From Chanos chanos (taxonomy: Eukaryota; Chordata; Actinopteri; Gonorynchiformes; Chanidae), in assembly GCF_902362185.1 (NCBI RefSeq), contig NC_044500.1, positions 42,487,058 through 42,551,057 on the forward strand: a DNA stretch of 64,000 nt, given 5' to 3'. The translations under genes were made by a program, and so were the position numbers. The notes under the pieces are model-generated. The model did not search any database, was not told the origin of the DNA, and saw only the letters and a list, made by a program, of their open reading frames with translations. Below, in pieces: positions 11,024 to 23,126 of the stretch (within the stretch, counting starts at the first letter, position 1; each line of letters starts with the position of its first letter).

Positions 11024-14000
11024 ATGGATAATTACATCTTTATCAGAGTTGTTGGAAAGGGGAGTTACGGAGAAGTCAATCTGGTGAAGCACAAATCTGA
11101 CCGAAAGCAGGTAAAACGGGTTACACAGTAAGGAATACCGTAGCTCACTCCAGTTAATGTTCAGCGAAAACTGTACTGTACCGGTCTTAACACCTCTGCT
11201 TTTTAGCTCACTTGAGCTGTGCAGAGACGTCGTTGTTTTACCCATCAAAGTTTGAGTGCTGTTTATATTGTCTGGGTCGTTGCTTCTGAAATTAGGCAAG
11301 TGACGCACTCTTCATCGATCAGTAAAGTCTTTTAGACATTTAATCATAGCGCATGGCCAGTTAGGTGTATCTAACACTGCTGTTTAGAAAATAATTTTAA
11401 TGATTTGATGTTGTCTACATGTGTGGCGTTACCACAACACCACAGAACGATCCCTTTTAAAATTCTATTGCATCATATGTAAAAGACAGCTAAAGTTAAA
11501 AATTAAAAAAAAAAAAAAACTAAATTAAAGTTATTAGCTTGTATCGTTCGTCATGCGTGAATCAGTTGTCAAGATGTGCGTCAAATAAAGGATAGCGCAC
11601 CTCATGTATTTAAGTTTCTGTTATGTTCTCCTCTTTGGTTACCACAGTATGTCATCAAGAAATTGAACTTGAGAACATCTTCAAAGCGTGAACGGCGAGC
11701 TGCAGAACAAGAGGCCCAGCTCCTTTCCAGACTGAAACACCCCAATATTGTGACATACAGGGAGTCTTGGGAGGGAGATGACTGCCAGCTATACATAGTC
11801 ATGGGCTTTTGTGAGGGGGGAGATCTGTACCACAGACTGAAGCAACAGAAAGGTGAACTTCTTCCAGAGAGACAAGTTGTTGAGTGGTTTGTCCAAATTG
11901 CTATGGCTCTTCAGGTAACTAGTATGAAACATTGCCAGGGTAATAATTTAGTGTAAAATACGGAAAACAGCGTGGCTTAAAGACTGATCAAGGGCCTTTT
12001 TTGTAATCTTTCTTTTTTCTAGTATTTGCACGAGAAACACATCTTGCATCGAGATCTGAAAACCCAGAACATCTTTCTGACAAAAACAAACATAATCAAA
12101 GTTGGCGACCTTGGCATTGCGCGAGTGTTGGAGAATCAGAACGACATGGCCAGTACTCTTATTGGGACTCCCTACTACATGAGTCCAGAGCTCTTCTCCA
12201 ACAAGCCTTACAATTACAAGGTACCGAGTCCACGTGCAATAATGAGCAAAGACTGGCTTTGCCCTCAAATGTCTCATTCTTAATTGTTTTGTTTTTTTTT
12301 CTTTCTGTTTGCAGTCAGATGTTTGGGCTCTAGGCTGCTGTGTGTACGAAATGTCAACTCTTAAACATGCCTTCAATGCCAAGGATATGAATTCGCTTGT
12401 TTACCGCATTGTAGAGGGGAAGGTAACTTTTTTATGTAATCTGTTACACTTTAAGGGACAAACAGTATACGCACAAACAAAGCTGTAATCAGAAAACTAC
12501 ACTTAACTCTCTTTTTACTTTTCACTCTCTTTTCATTTTTTTTTTTTTTTTTGCTTGTGCAATGTTTTTTAATCTCCCAGCTACCCCAGATGCCCAGTAA
12601 ATATGACCCTCAGCTGGGGGATCTGATAAAGAAAATGCTGTCTAAGAGACCTGAAGACAGGCCCGATGTGAAACACATTCTCCGCCAGCCGTTCATCAAA
12701 CAACAGATTTCCATGTTTCTGGAGGCCACTAAAGAGTATGCCACGCGTCCTTGTTATTGATAGTCCTCCTTACACGGGAACTGCATATTCTGTTTATGTA
12801 TAATTTGACTGAACATGTCTGACTGTTTTGTTTTTTTCACTAGAAAAACTGCCAAATCAAGAAAGAAGACTGTTAGTAGCCAGCCAATCAGTGCGCAGTC
12901 TGATGCGTCCGTTCAGTTGAAACACGAACATCCCCCGCAAAGTCCCAATTCTGAATCGCACACCAAAGGAAAAAGGGTAATGTAATCAAAGAGATATTAA
13001 AACAATATAAAAACTAGATCAGAACGGTGCAATCCCATGTCATTCAATCCATATTTATTTTCCTTTTAATTCACAGATGGAGGAAAATCATTTTCATCAA
13101 CACAAATTATGCAACGGACCAGCGATCAGCATATCATCAAACTCTCCTTTGCCTCCTCAGACCTCCACAGTGGACAATCTCAACACAACAGGGCAATCCA
13201 TAGCAACCATCAGCAACATAAATATAGACATACAACCCCAAGAAGAGCAGCCAAGGAAAACCAAGCCGTCTGAACAAGCAGCCAACACAAAGGCCAGTGA
13301 CCATGACCGTCACAAACCCTGCGATTAATAAGAGGTGTGAGAAAGAGGATCTCGCGCCACCCCAGGCGGCCCCACGAAAGCAAGTGTCGGGTGTCTGTGG
13401 TCGGGAAGAGAGGAGGGTATCGAATGAAAACAGCGCTCATGTCCCACCTAAACCTGCAAACAGACTCAAGCCCTCGGTCGTAAAAAGGGCCCAAGACCTC
13501 GGCATGGACGATAAGGACGATACTATGAAGCTGTTCCAGGAGGCGGCGATGGAAAGTCAAACGCACGAGGAACACGAGTCTCATCCCGGGCCTGAGCCTA
13601 CATCAGCCAATGAGACGAAGAGAAAATCCGAAAGCCAGAGCGCCTCGGTGGACCGGGATGATAAAAATGATACGGTGACACTTCTGAAGGAAGGGCCCTT
13701 AGGAACCCACACAGAGGAAAGCAGAGTAAGAACCACTAAACCTTAAACTGTACTGGTTAAAGGCTCTTTGAACCGTATCGATTAAAATATGTCTTGTGTT
13801 TTTCATTTTCTGTTTTTTGTTTAGGTTAGTTTGGAATCTACTGATAAATTACTTGAACCCTTTCTTCCCGTCTTAATAACGGTAAGAGAATAAAGTGATT
13901 CACAAATTTTGTCCTTTTTTTTTTTTTTTTTACATGTTTAGACATAAGAGTAGCAGGTTTTCAAGGACATGAGAAATTTACAAAAAGAATGCTACAGCCT

Positions 14001-16950
14001 ACATCAGCTGCTGCTTTGTTCCTGAATGAATACTTTCTTGAATATGGGAGGTGGGGGGGGGGGGGGGGGGTAAATGTTATGCAAAACTCCCAGTTTTGCA
14101 CATTTTTGGTGCAGCATGAAAAAAAAGAAGAAATGCTGTAAAAGAAAAGAAAAAGAAATGTTTTGCTCTTGGGTTTTTTTGTTTGTTTGTTTGTTTTTTG
14201 AGAGCTATGCATCAGGAACGTAGCCAGTCATCGCCTACAAGCATTATGTTGTTTTTTAGGGCTGAAAATTTAAAAACAACTTGATTTTATAATCACATAA
14301 CTATAATAACACATAACTGTAATAACAGTACAATAATACTTTGTCATGCAAGATTTTCCAGGTGAAAAACAACACAAACATTATCTGGTTTTTATGTGTT
14401 ATATTAACCATTGACCGGTTGAAAATTGTGCAGTCTCCGAGATGCACTAAAACAAATTATGTATGTAACAGTTCAGTACAAATACTTTACCACTACACCC
14501 CTAACAGGATAAAATTGTATCATAGGATATAATACTGATTTTATTACATCCAGGAGCCCCAAAATCCAGACCCTGTCTCAGTCCCTCCAGAGCAGGCCGT
14601 ACCCCTTTTTCACACCCCTTCCTCCTCTTCTGAGCCCTCCTTGTCACGCCAGCGCAGACAGAGGAAGAAGGAGAAAGCATGTGAGGATGAAGACAGAGTG
14701 AGTGAGAGTGAAATTGGATTATGTATATGCATTCTTCTTTCAGCTCTGTATGAGTCCTACACCTTCAGCCTCTGCTTTGAACTTTTTTCTGAAGCCTGCT
14801 TATTTAAGATTTTCTGTTTTGTTTTTTTTTTGGGGGGAGGGGTGTTTTGGGGTTTTTTTTGCTAACTCTTTTTGGTTAACTCTTTTAATGTCAGTAGACC
14901 TACACGAAATCGTTGATTTATTGCCCGTTTCGACTGTATCTCGTTCTCCCGTTGTACAGATAAAAACGGCTGCTCCTAGACCTCTGCCTCCTCTCCCCGA
15001 GGATGCTCTCTCAGTGAATGTTAAAACGAAGGGTCAGGAGAACACAGAGAAGACCAATAGCACCGCTCCCTCACCCTCGGCTTTGTGTCCCAAAGACAAA
15101 CACGGCTCTGTGCCACAGGTGAGGTACTGTAAGTTCTCACTCAGAGGGGGGAAAACCGAGCATGTAACGTAATACTCCATGTTGATTTCTCTCACAGAAT
15201 CGTCCTCTGTCAGCTAGAGAGAGGAGAAGACTGAGGCAATCACAGGAAAACCCCAGTCAAACAGGTAGATATCTGGACCCTTCCGGAATATTCTAAATGA
15301 TCAAATCAAGCAGGTGTCCCATTTGCATTTCTGAATTACACTGTGAAGAGTTGTGGCGCTTAACCTTACCGTCACTCACGAGAATGTGCTTTTCTTTGAA
15401 GTAATCCCTGCAGCTAGGAGGGCATCGTGTGATGCCGTCTCATTAGGCAGCAAACCAGCAGACCAACCAGACTACTCCAGAGCCTCAAGTGTAACCATGG
15501 AAACTAAAAAGGTAGCATGACTAATCTTCATTGTTTGAGTCTAAGTTAACTGTTATGTTCTTGATGAAATGAGCCAAGCTTCTAAACGTTTTCTGAAAGT
15601 AATTTGAATCTTTCCGTTTGTGTACTATGGAGTTGACCTACTAATTGCTACACAAATCAGGACATCAAATACATTATATGAGCCTGTGAATAGAGTATTA
15701 GTGAAAAGGACAGTAATCAACTGATAGCTGTCTTTCCTTTCATTGCAGGATAGATCAGGCTGGAGACCCTCGGATGAAGATGAGTGCAGTTCTTCAGCCA
15801 GCTCCACAGAACGTTCAGAGGCCGAGTATAAAGAAGGGTATGTGCTTCTGTTTTATTTTATTTTACTTTATTTTAATCCTTAATGCTGCACCATAAGGTG
15901 GACTTTTGGTTGCTTTTGTTGCACTTGATTTGAGCGTCCTAGTATCTTTCTTTTGCGTTGCAGAAAGAACGAATCCAAAGAAATGCACGATTTGGTTCAG
16001 ATGATGACGCAGACGTTAGGAATGGACTCACGAGATGCCTTGCCCAATCAGGATGGTTCAAGCGTCGTCACCACCCCCGTATCTGAGTTTAGGTTGAACA
16101 GGAAGTACAGAGATACCCTGATGCTGCATGGAAAGGCCAGAGATGGAGTGGGCGACTTCCACTTCAGTGAATTTCCCTCAGGTTCACAACTGTCTTTTGA
16201 CTTACACACAGAGACACTACTGACATCCACCATACAGAAGCGTATTCAACTCCGTCAAGTCACTGCCATTCAAGCCTGACCCATTTCATAGCTCAGTGTC
16301 ATTTTTATCTGAATCAGTCGTGTATATTTGATTGATTCAGCGTACTGCAGTATATTTTCCTTTAAAACACCTGGGGTTAACGCTGTCCCTTCGTCTGGTT
16401 TTAAGATGATACATCAGGACCAGCCAAGATCAGGAGGGCCACTGAACGCCTGCGCACAGACGTGATTAAAGGCCTCGGAGTGAAGCTCTTGGACAGAGTG
16501 CTGGACATAATGCAGGAGGAAGATGAAGAGAAGAGAGAGGTAAGGAAAAAGCAGAAATATTTTAAATAGGGTTGACTGGAAATACGGGTCAAGTAAAAGT
16601 TTTAGAACAATACCGGTAACTCTGTCAAATAAAACTGTCTTTGAGTTTTTCCCCTCGAGAAGAGTTGCCGTAGAGAAATCAAAGTAACATCCGCATACGA
16701 ATGACTTAACGCTTTTCTCCGAGTGAATTCTTAATGTAAATACAGTGTTCCCAACGTTCGTAATGCTTCCGGCAAGTTACAGAGAAGGAGCATCCTCAAC
16801 CTCACTGTTGTTTTTTGGGTTTTTGGGGGGTTTTTTTCATCACTCCTACAGCTCCTTCTGCGAGAACAAATGGGAGAGGACAAGTACAAGACGTACGCTG
16901 TGATGGTGCGTCAGCTGAAGTTCTTTGAGGACGTTGCCCTTAAGGATTAA
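11024..16950 (+). CDS. nek4: NIMA-related Ser/Thr kinase Nek4
   Basis: Sixteen exons: 11024-11110, 11648-11914, 12023-12220, 12315-12422, 12581-12735, 12844-12976, 13077-13725, 13825-13881, 14554-14697, 14960-15118, 15198-15264, 15402-15511, 15749-15837, 15964-16181, 16406-16539 and 16852-16950. They encode about 890 residues (human about 841). The kinase domain fills residues 1-262: glycine loop GKGSYGEV at 11-18, lysine 33, HRDLK with catalytic D129, DLG in place of DFG at 147-149 (normal for NEK kinases), then GTPYYMSPE and SDVWALGC. A charged, poorly conserved linker follows. The last exons encode the conserved tail, with [12 protein letters not shown] and RQLKFFE. Nek4 is linked to cilia and the DNA damage response. 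Exon 7 needs one base removed at 13317-13319 to stay open; see findings. The ATG is the first one before the kinase fold. Confidence 0.93.
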
Positions 16951-17396
16951 TCCTGCCTGATAAACAGCGCTCTAACAGAGAATCACTCATTACACCATCT
17001 ATAATCACTACTGACATTTTGAATCAGAAGCAATGCAAACGTGTGTATTCCTGGCCTTGTAAATTTATGTCTGTTACGATCATCGCTCGGTGGCTTTTCA
17101 ACATTTCCCCTGTTGAGGAACGCTAAATGCCTTTTGTAAATATGAATTCATTGTGCTCAGTAAGCAATGATATATGCAATTATTCTGAATGTGGGTTATA
17201 TACAAGCATTATAATGTCAGATTGCACAACTCTTCTTTGTTGAAAATGTGAACTAATGCTACTTAGATAGCAACCTGTTATTTTAGCCCAGTAGAAACAC
17301 TGAATACTGTTTATTTGTTAAATTTTTACTTTGGAATACTCTGCACTTCCACTGTAGATAGCATTACCAGTATTTCAAAGAAGGTGATCCATTTAT

Positions 17397-17402
17397 AATA
17401 AA
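17397..17402 (+). terminator. nek4: nek4 polyadenylation signal AATAAA
   Basis: A canonical hexamer about 450 bases after the nek4 stop and 150 bases before the convergent spcs1 signal. It gives nek4 a short 3' UTR. Confidence 0.7.
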
Positions 17403-17548
17403 TAATTTCAAATTCAAGTGTTGGAGAGACTCCCCAATGGGTTGTGCTGGTCTACAAGATCATTAAAAGCTCAAAATTATGTTTTTTACATCTCTACCTC
17501 CAGGCAAAGAGTTTTTGTTTCCATGAATGTAACAACAGTATTGAGTTC

Positions 17549-17554
17549 TTTATT
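17549..17554 (-). terminator. spcs1: spcs1 polyadenylation signal AATAAA (minus strand)
   Basis: TTTATT on the plus strand, about 115 bases downstream of the spcs1 stop codon. The tail-to-tail arrangement leaves little room between the ends of nek4 and spcs1. Confidence 0.65.
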
Positions 17555-17668
17555 GAGTATGATGGAAAATTCACATGTAAACAGACAAAAATACTGGAAC
17601 ATTTGCTACTAAGATCCACTCTCTTACATCAGGTTGCTATGCCAAGACTACACCAGTGACGTAAGGAT

Positions 17669-18641
17669 TTACTTATGCTTCTTCTTCTTCATATTTTCTT
17701 GGGGCTTTTCACGAGTTTCTCCAGAGGACTCCGGGATTACAGGCTGCCAGTTGAGGGGATTCCGTCGGTACATGGGCCATGGAGGCAAAGTGAGCTGTAT
17801 AAGAGAGCAACAGTCACTCTCAAAATAATTTTAAAAACTTGTACGTCGAAACGTAACTTTACACGTTTCATTGCTATTTAAGTAGCGGTTACTCCATTAA
17901 ATATGATATGACCCCAAAAAGCATGGATAGATAAATTCAAAAAGCATGCTTAAATCGTAATTCTACTTACCAAACAGGAAATGCCAAATCCTGCCAATAC
18001 GATATATACAGTCCACCCAAACTGTTCAATTATAAGCCCATAAATGAATCCAATCACCTGAAAAATAAACATTATGGTCAGCAAGGAGAGGCCAAACATA
18101 AAACGGATTTTTAAAATGTAGTCAAAAACAGAACTGACCGCTGAAACCAGAATGATTCCTTGGAAAATCTGTTCTGCAAGTTTTTGTCCTTTATAGTCCT
18201 GTGGGAAAAAATAATTCAGAAAATAATCCATTAATAACAGACACAAAAAGTAGAAAGTAGCAATACTTTTCACCTTCCGTGCAAGCCCACTACGTAGTTG
18301 CAGCGACTGCTTTACAGATAAAACCACAAAGCCGCCTTTCATGCACATATGGCTTCCAGTGCACGTTCGTATGTGCCGTTTATTTAGATGTCCCAGTTCA
18401 CACTAAATGTAGCACAAAATACACGAAACGTTGGCTTAACAAATCTTATATTAACCATGTAACGGAACAGGATACTCGCAAATTTAGCCTTGGCTGGTTC
18501 ATAAATAATGGCTTCGAAAGTAAAGCTAAACGGTCTAATTCGGCTAATGTTAACTAATTAAGCGCTGGATGACTTTAGGTTATCTAGCAGGACAGAAGGG
18601 CTTACCATATGAGTTGGAACTGAATTAAAGACGGAAAGCAT
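17669..18641 (-). CDS. spcs1: Signal peptidase complex subunit 1 (SPC12)
   Basis: Four exons on the minus strand (18606-18641, 18139-18198, 17971-18057, 17669-17794) join in frame to 102 residues, the length of human SPCS1. The protein starts [22 protein letters not shown]. It has two hydrophobic helices, around residues 25-45 and 49-70, then a cytosolic proline-rich tail with [14 protein letters not shown] and a lysine-rich end (KKKKHK). SPCS1 is a non-catalytic ER-membrane subunit of the signal peptidase complex that helps exclude transmembrane segments from cleavage. It is tail-to-tail with nek4 and head-to-head with glt8d1, 852 bases between start codons, as in mammals. Confidence 0.95.
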
Positions 18642-19493
18642 TTTGAAATAAAGTATGAACGTATTCGACCGAATTATGCTTTCGAACTGATGACACTTCC
18701 TCATTCAAATAGTGTACGTAGATTTTTGTAGGACCCACGAGGAGTGCATCAAGGGACTTGATGTGCACGGCATTTGCGCAGAAAATATTTGGTAACATCA
18801 GAAACATACTGTACAATAAGTAGCACTGTTAATTCTGTATATCACATAAGACTATGAAAATTGTGAATCTGATTCTTTTTCTTCTTCTTGTCTTAAGCCC
18901 TTTACCAAAGTCTTTAGGCAACAATTTAGCCACCTATTCAAGGCCATTTAAGGTAATAGGCGTGTTTTTGGCTACGACAGATATATGTTCCATACGATTA
19001 TACAGTCATATGGATGTAGTGGAAGCCTTCAAAAGTAACTGCTACTTCAGCCTTGGACCATGATATACAAAACTGTGAGTAAAATCCAGGTTTCCATTCA
19101 GGATTTTTCTTTTTTTCCAAGTAAATGAACGGTGCATGATCGTAAAACTTCATGTTGAGTTGGCGTTTTGGATGGGAAACCTGAGGGACATACTGGGTAA
19201 GCATGCATCTATCGTTTTCTGCGTTTAGATTGTGTTAATAAAAGTCTTTGTTAAAGAAAAAACCGTTATATCGTAACTGGTTAAGATTTAAATTTCACAT
19301 CCAACACATTCATTTTGGAAAGCAACGCGCAAAACGTTATAGCGTTGATGTACCATAAACGTGTTGACCAGATCTTCCGAAACTGACAAACAGAATTTAT
19401 TCCAGTGCAATACTTGCTTTGAATTTCAGGCGACCACTACTGTAATCTAACAGAAGCACGGAACGGTTTTCTTTTTTTAAGTAACAAACTGCA
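18642..19493. promoter_or_regulatory. Shared upstream region of spcs1 and glt8d1
   Basis: Divergent space between two housekeeping start codons, presumably a bidirectional promoter. No TATA box or strong single motif stands out. An open frame at 18854-19063 starts with a signal-peptide-like stretch but was not accepted as a gene. Confidence 0.5.
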
Positions 19494-21965
19494 ATGACAT
19501 TACGGAAAAGTAAGTGACAAACGTTAATTATATAGGTGTTTGCTTATTTTGCCAATGCAAACGCCGAAGTGTAATTGTTTCACAATATGATAGGGATCAT
19601 GTTTATTTGTTTTGATGTAAAGGTGGTTCATGTGCTCTGGTGCCACAGAAATACGACTCTTTACACTGCTCAGATACTGTTGCCCTGTCAAAGTCCTGTT
19701 GTCATCTACGTTATATATCTATTTTTCTCTCCAATTCTTTTTCAGTTAACGTGCTCATCCTTGTGTTGCTTGCCATTGCTTTTTTCATAATTGTGCATCG
19801 GAATATCCTGAGTCTCCATGATTTCTTGAGGGAGGAGAATCCAGGTAGCCTTTTGTTTTGTGTTTATTTGGTACCATCTCTAAAATTTTAGATGCTTTAC
19901 TTTGAACCCAGTCCAGCTTGCGTACATCGCAACATGTTACTGACGAAGATGTTACTGCTTCTGTGTTTCCAGAGACAGTACCTGGAGGTGTAATACATTT
20001 TGAATCAGACCTCACCGATGAACGTAAGGCAGAGGTCAGGAGAACAGGGGAAGAAATCCCCGTGGTAATTACAGCAGCCGAGGAGAGATTAGGTGCTGTG
20101 GTTGCGGCTATGAACAGTGTCTACCGCAACAGTAAAGCTAACGTTGTTTTTAACATCGTCACTCTGAATGATTCCGTGGATCATTTGAGGTACCCTTTTC
20201 CTCTGATCTGCAATTTGATTTCTCTGTTTTTTATATTCATCTGCAGATAGGGTATACTCTAATTTTTTATGTGTCTCTCTCCTTACAGGACCTGGTTAAG
20301 TAAAAGTGACCTTAATGATATTAAACATAAAATTATCACATTTGAGCCAACTATTCTGAGGGGGAAGATTCCAAGCGATCCGCAGAAGGCTGAAACTATT
20401 AAACCGGTAAAGTAGTTTTCCCATTTACACGTATGTATTTGCTTGTGTGAACACCTTAACATAAGCTGTCATTTTTTTTATATGTGTGTTTCAGTTGACA
20501 TTTGCCAGATACTACATGCCAATGTACTTACCTGATTCAGAAAAAGCCATTTACTTAGATGACGATGTCATTGTACAAGGTAATGCACGGGTCATCATCG
20601 TTGCAAATTTGCAAATTTCGTTAACGGACTGTCATTTCCATGCCTCACTAATCCCATGATTTGATTAAGTGCAGTATGAAAAGTGTGTTGTCCATTTGTG
20701 GTGTGGAATGAAGTCAATGAATATTTTCCGTTATTGTTTCAGGGGATATCCAAGAACTTTTTGACACTAATCTGAAATCAGGACATGCTGCTGCTTTCTC
20801 TGATGATTGTGACTCTACTTCCTCGAAGGGCATTGTCCGAGGGGCGGGCAACCAGGTACATGATACTCAAGCAAGAGAATGCATGTCTGCATTCTTTAGT
20901 AATTATAATGTAAAACTAAACTCCAGACCTATTGTAAGAATGGTTATTATGTAGGTCTACAGTGTAGGTCTAGTGTACAGTGCTTACTGACCTGCGTATT
21001 TCGTATGAAGACGAAAGAGAATTTGTAAAGATTCATCACTTCTTTGACTATTTTTTCACAGAACAACTACATTGGATTTCTGGACTTTAAAAAAGATGCC
21101 ATTAAAAAGCTTGGGATGAGAGCAAACACATGTTCGTTCAACCCAGGAGTTATCGTCGCCAATCTGACAGAGTGGAAACTCCAGAACATCACTAAGCAGC
21201 TTGAACTTTGGATGGAACTCAATGTGAAGTGAGTTACCGCAGTGTTGACATATGTTTGTGTTTCTTGGAGTACACAAAGCCCAACTAGAAAAATTCATTT
21301 TATCGGCAGTCACAATCTGAGCAGTCGATCTGGGACAATGAGTCTGTATTAGGAGGAATTAGGAGTTCTCAGTCTGGGGTAAAATAATAGTGATAAACAA
21401 CAGGGATTGCTCTACACTGAATGCATTTCACTATGAGCTGCTACTTTAACAGGAGGGTGTTACAGAGCGCAGACTCATTCTCACTTCAAGGCCATTCATA
21501 TTCAACCTGGAGAAACTGCCTAAACCTTCCTGTTTATTTCCTTTTGTAGGGAAGACATCTACAGTAAGACTTTAGCCGAAAGCGTGACGACTCCTCCCAT
21601 GTTGATTGTTTTCTACAAACACCATTCAAACATTGATCCCATGTGGCACATTCGACACCTTGGTAATCAACTCACTGAAATCATGTCCATCCACATTTGT
21701 TATGCATAGACGCGTACAACCTTTTGTTATGTAGTAGATTGATTCAGTATTTCTTTAAAAAAAAAAAAATCTGTCTGCAGGAGCCAAGGGAGCTGGCAAT
21801 CGTTATTCCCGTCAGTTTGTGAAAGCTGCTAAACTTCTTCACTGGAATGGACATTACAAGCCGTGGGGGAGAGCATCCTCTTTTTCAGACGTCTGGGACA
21901 AATGGTACGTTCCTGACCCAACGGGTAAATTTCATCCCATTCGGAGACACACGGAAGAAAAATAG
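19494..21965 (+). CDS. glt8d1: Glycosyltransferase 8 domain-containing protein 1
   Basis: Nine exons (19494-19509, 19746-19844, 19973-20189, 20289-20406, 20495-20579, 20743-20855, 21062-21228, 21550-21662, 21781-21965) join to 370 residues; human GLT8D1 has 371. The N-terminus MTLRKINVLILVLLAIAFF is a type II signal anchor, so a Golgi lumenal enzyme is expected. The GT8 fold is clear: EEIPVVITAAEERLGA, the metal-binding DDD motif at 172-174 (IYLDDDVIVQGD), CSFNPGVIVANLTEW, and LLHWNGHYKPWGR near the end. GT8 enzymes transfer sugars from nucleotide sugars with retention; the acceptor of GLT8D1 is not settled. The first coding exon carries only five codons plus one base; it was chosen because it splices in phase and matches the family start. 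Confidence 0.95.
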
Positions 21966-22696
21966 ACATGCCTCAACCACTCGGACCCGCTTCGATGTTC
22001 GAACTGTTTTATTTTTTTTTTTTAAGAGAGATTGTTTTAGGAGAATTCATTTTTAATTATATCATAAGATATAATTACATCCTCCACTGACTACCGCGTT
22101 GGAGTTTCAAACTCTTCGGGGGAAGGATTGGGGCGGAGATCCGAGCCGAACCATAACGGTATTTCAACGGTTTGGACTGTATTCGATGTATGCTGAATAT
22201 CTCAGAACTTACTTTGAATACTACTTTTTTTTTTTAACCAGTGATTGGCAGTTTAACTTTGTCGGTTCTCATTCTGTTGCTCAGGTTTTTTATCACTCCG
22301 GTTTCTGTGTTGCATTTGGTTAGTCCAACATTCAAGCTGGCCAAGACTTAACATGTATCAAACTGTGTATTTTTAGTTTTCTGCACAGTGTGAATTAATC
22401 CTCTGTTTACATTGACTCACCATCAGGGTCTGCCATCAGTCCATTGGAGATTAGGTTGGCTAAAACAGTTCATACATTAAATGTCAGACAGCTTTTGAGG
22501 ACACAAATATGTGTATAATCTACCAAAGTTCTGGAGATGCATTAAATGATGTTTCTTTTTTTTTTTTTTTTTAATACGTTTGAAGTGTATTATGCCACAT
22601 GCAAACACAAAACGGCAGAACCACTCACATTTTCAGTGTGCTGTATTTTATTTTGGCAAAGCTAAAGTGTTTATCTGAGTTTTTCCTTTATACACT

Positions 22697-22702
22697 AATA
22701 AA
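22697..22702 (+). terminator. glt8d1: glt8d1 polyadenylation signal AATAAA
   Basis: A canonical hexamer about 730 bases after the stop codon. The 3' UTR (21966 to about 22720) is A/T-rich, with poly-T runs. The convergent gnl3 signal is about 260 bases further on. Confidence 0.65.
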
Positions 22703-22957
22703 GAGGAGTATGTATTCCTCAATTATTTTAACATTAAAAAACACACTTTGTTGGGATTTTAATTACATGCCATCATATGTGCTATTGCTATAATAGATAA
22801 ACCCAGTGAAGAGACTGGTCCATTCATGTTTACAGCTTATAAAGAATGACTTATGTTTATTTATCAGTGACATGATAAAGAATACAGATCAATATACTTG
22901 AAACTTAAAATACATGGAATTACGTAAATGCAGACAGGAACATACTTTTTAAAGTAG

Positions 22958-22963
22958 TTTATT
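22958..22963 (-). terminator. gnl3: gnl3 polyadenylation signal AATAAA (minus strand)
   Basis: TTTATT on the plus strand, about 165 bases beyond the gnl3 stop codon on the minus strand. Confidence 0.65.
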
Positions 22964-23126
22964 TTCCATCATCATATGTACAAGAGTTGATGTCAGACAC
23001 TGACAGACACATTTAAAGTAATCCCAGAGCTTTCGACTCTTGAGATGAAAAATGATTCCACATCAGCACTGCTGTTGACTTTTTCAAACAGTGACAAGAC
23101 AGGAGCCAATGTGGCCACTGCCACAT

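Noticed and set aside
10484-11308. Open frames on both strands just upstream of and over nek4 exon 1
   Set aside because: No similarity to known proteins. Those at 10747-11004 and 10976-11308 overlap the nek4 5' region antisense, and no splice structure supports them.
16240-16279. Stop at the end of an extended nek4 exon 14 frame (a shorter protein)
   Set aside because: A donor at 16182 joins in phase to two further exons that encode the conserved Nek4 tail, so the read-through form is at most an intron-retention product.
18854-19063. 69-codon frame with a signal-peptide-like start between spcs1 and glt8d1
   Set aside because: After the hydrophobic start the sequence looks random, with no known motif, no splice partner in phase and no polyadenylation signal. 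It lies in a divergent promoter gap.
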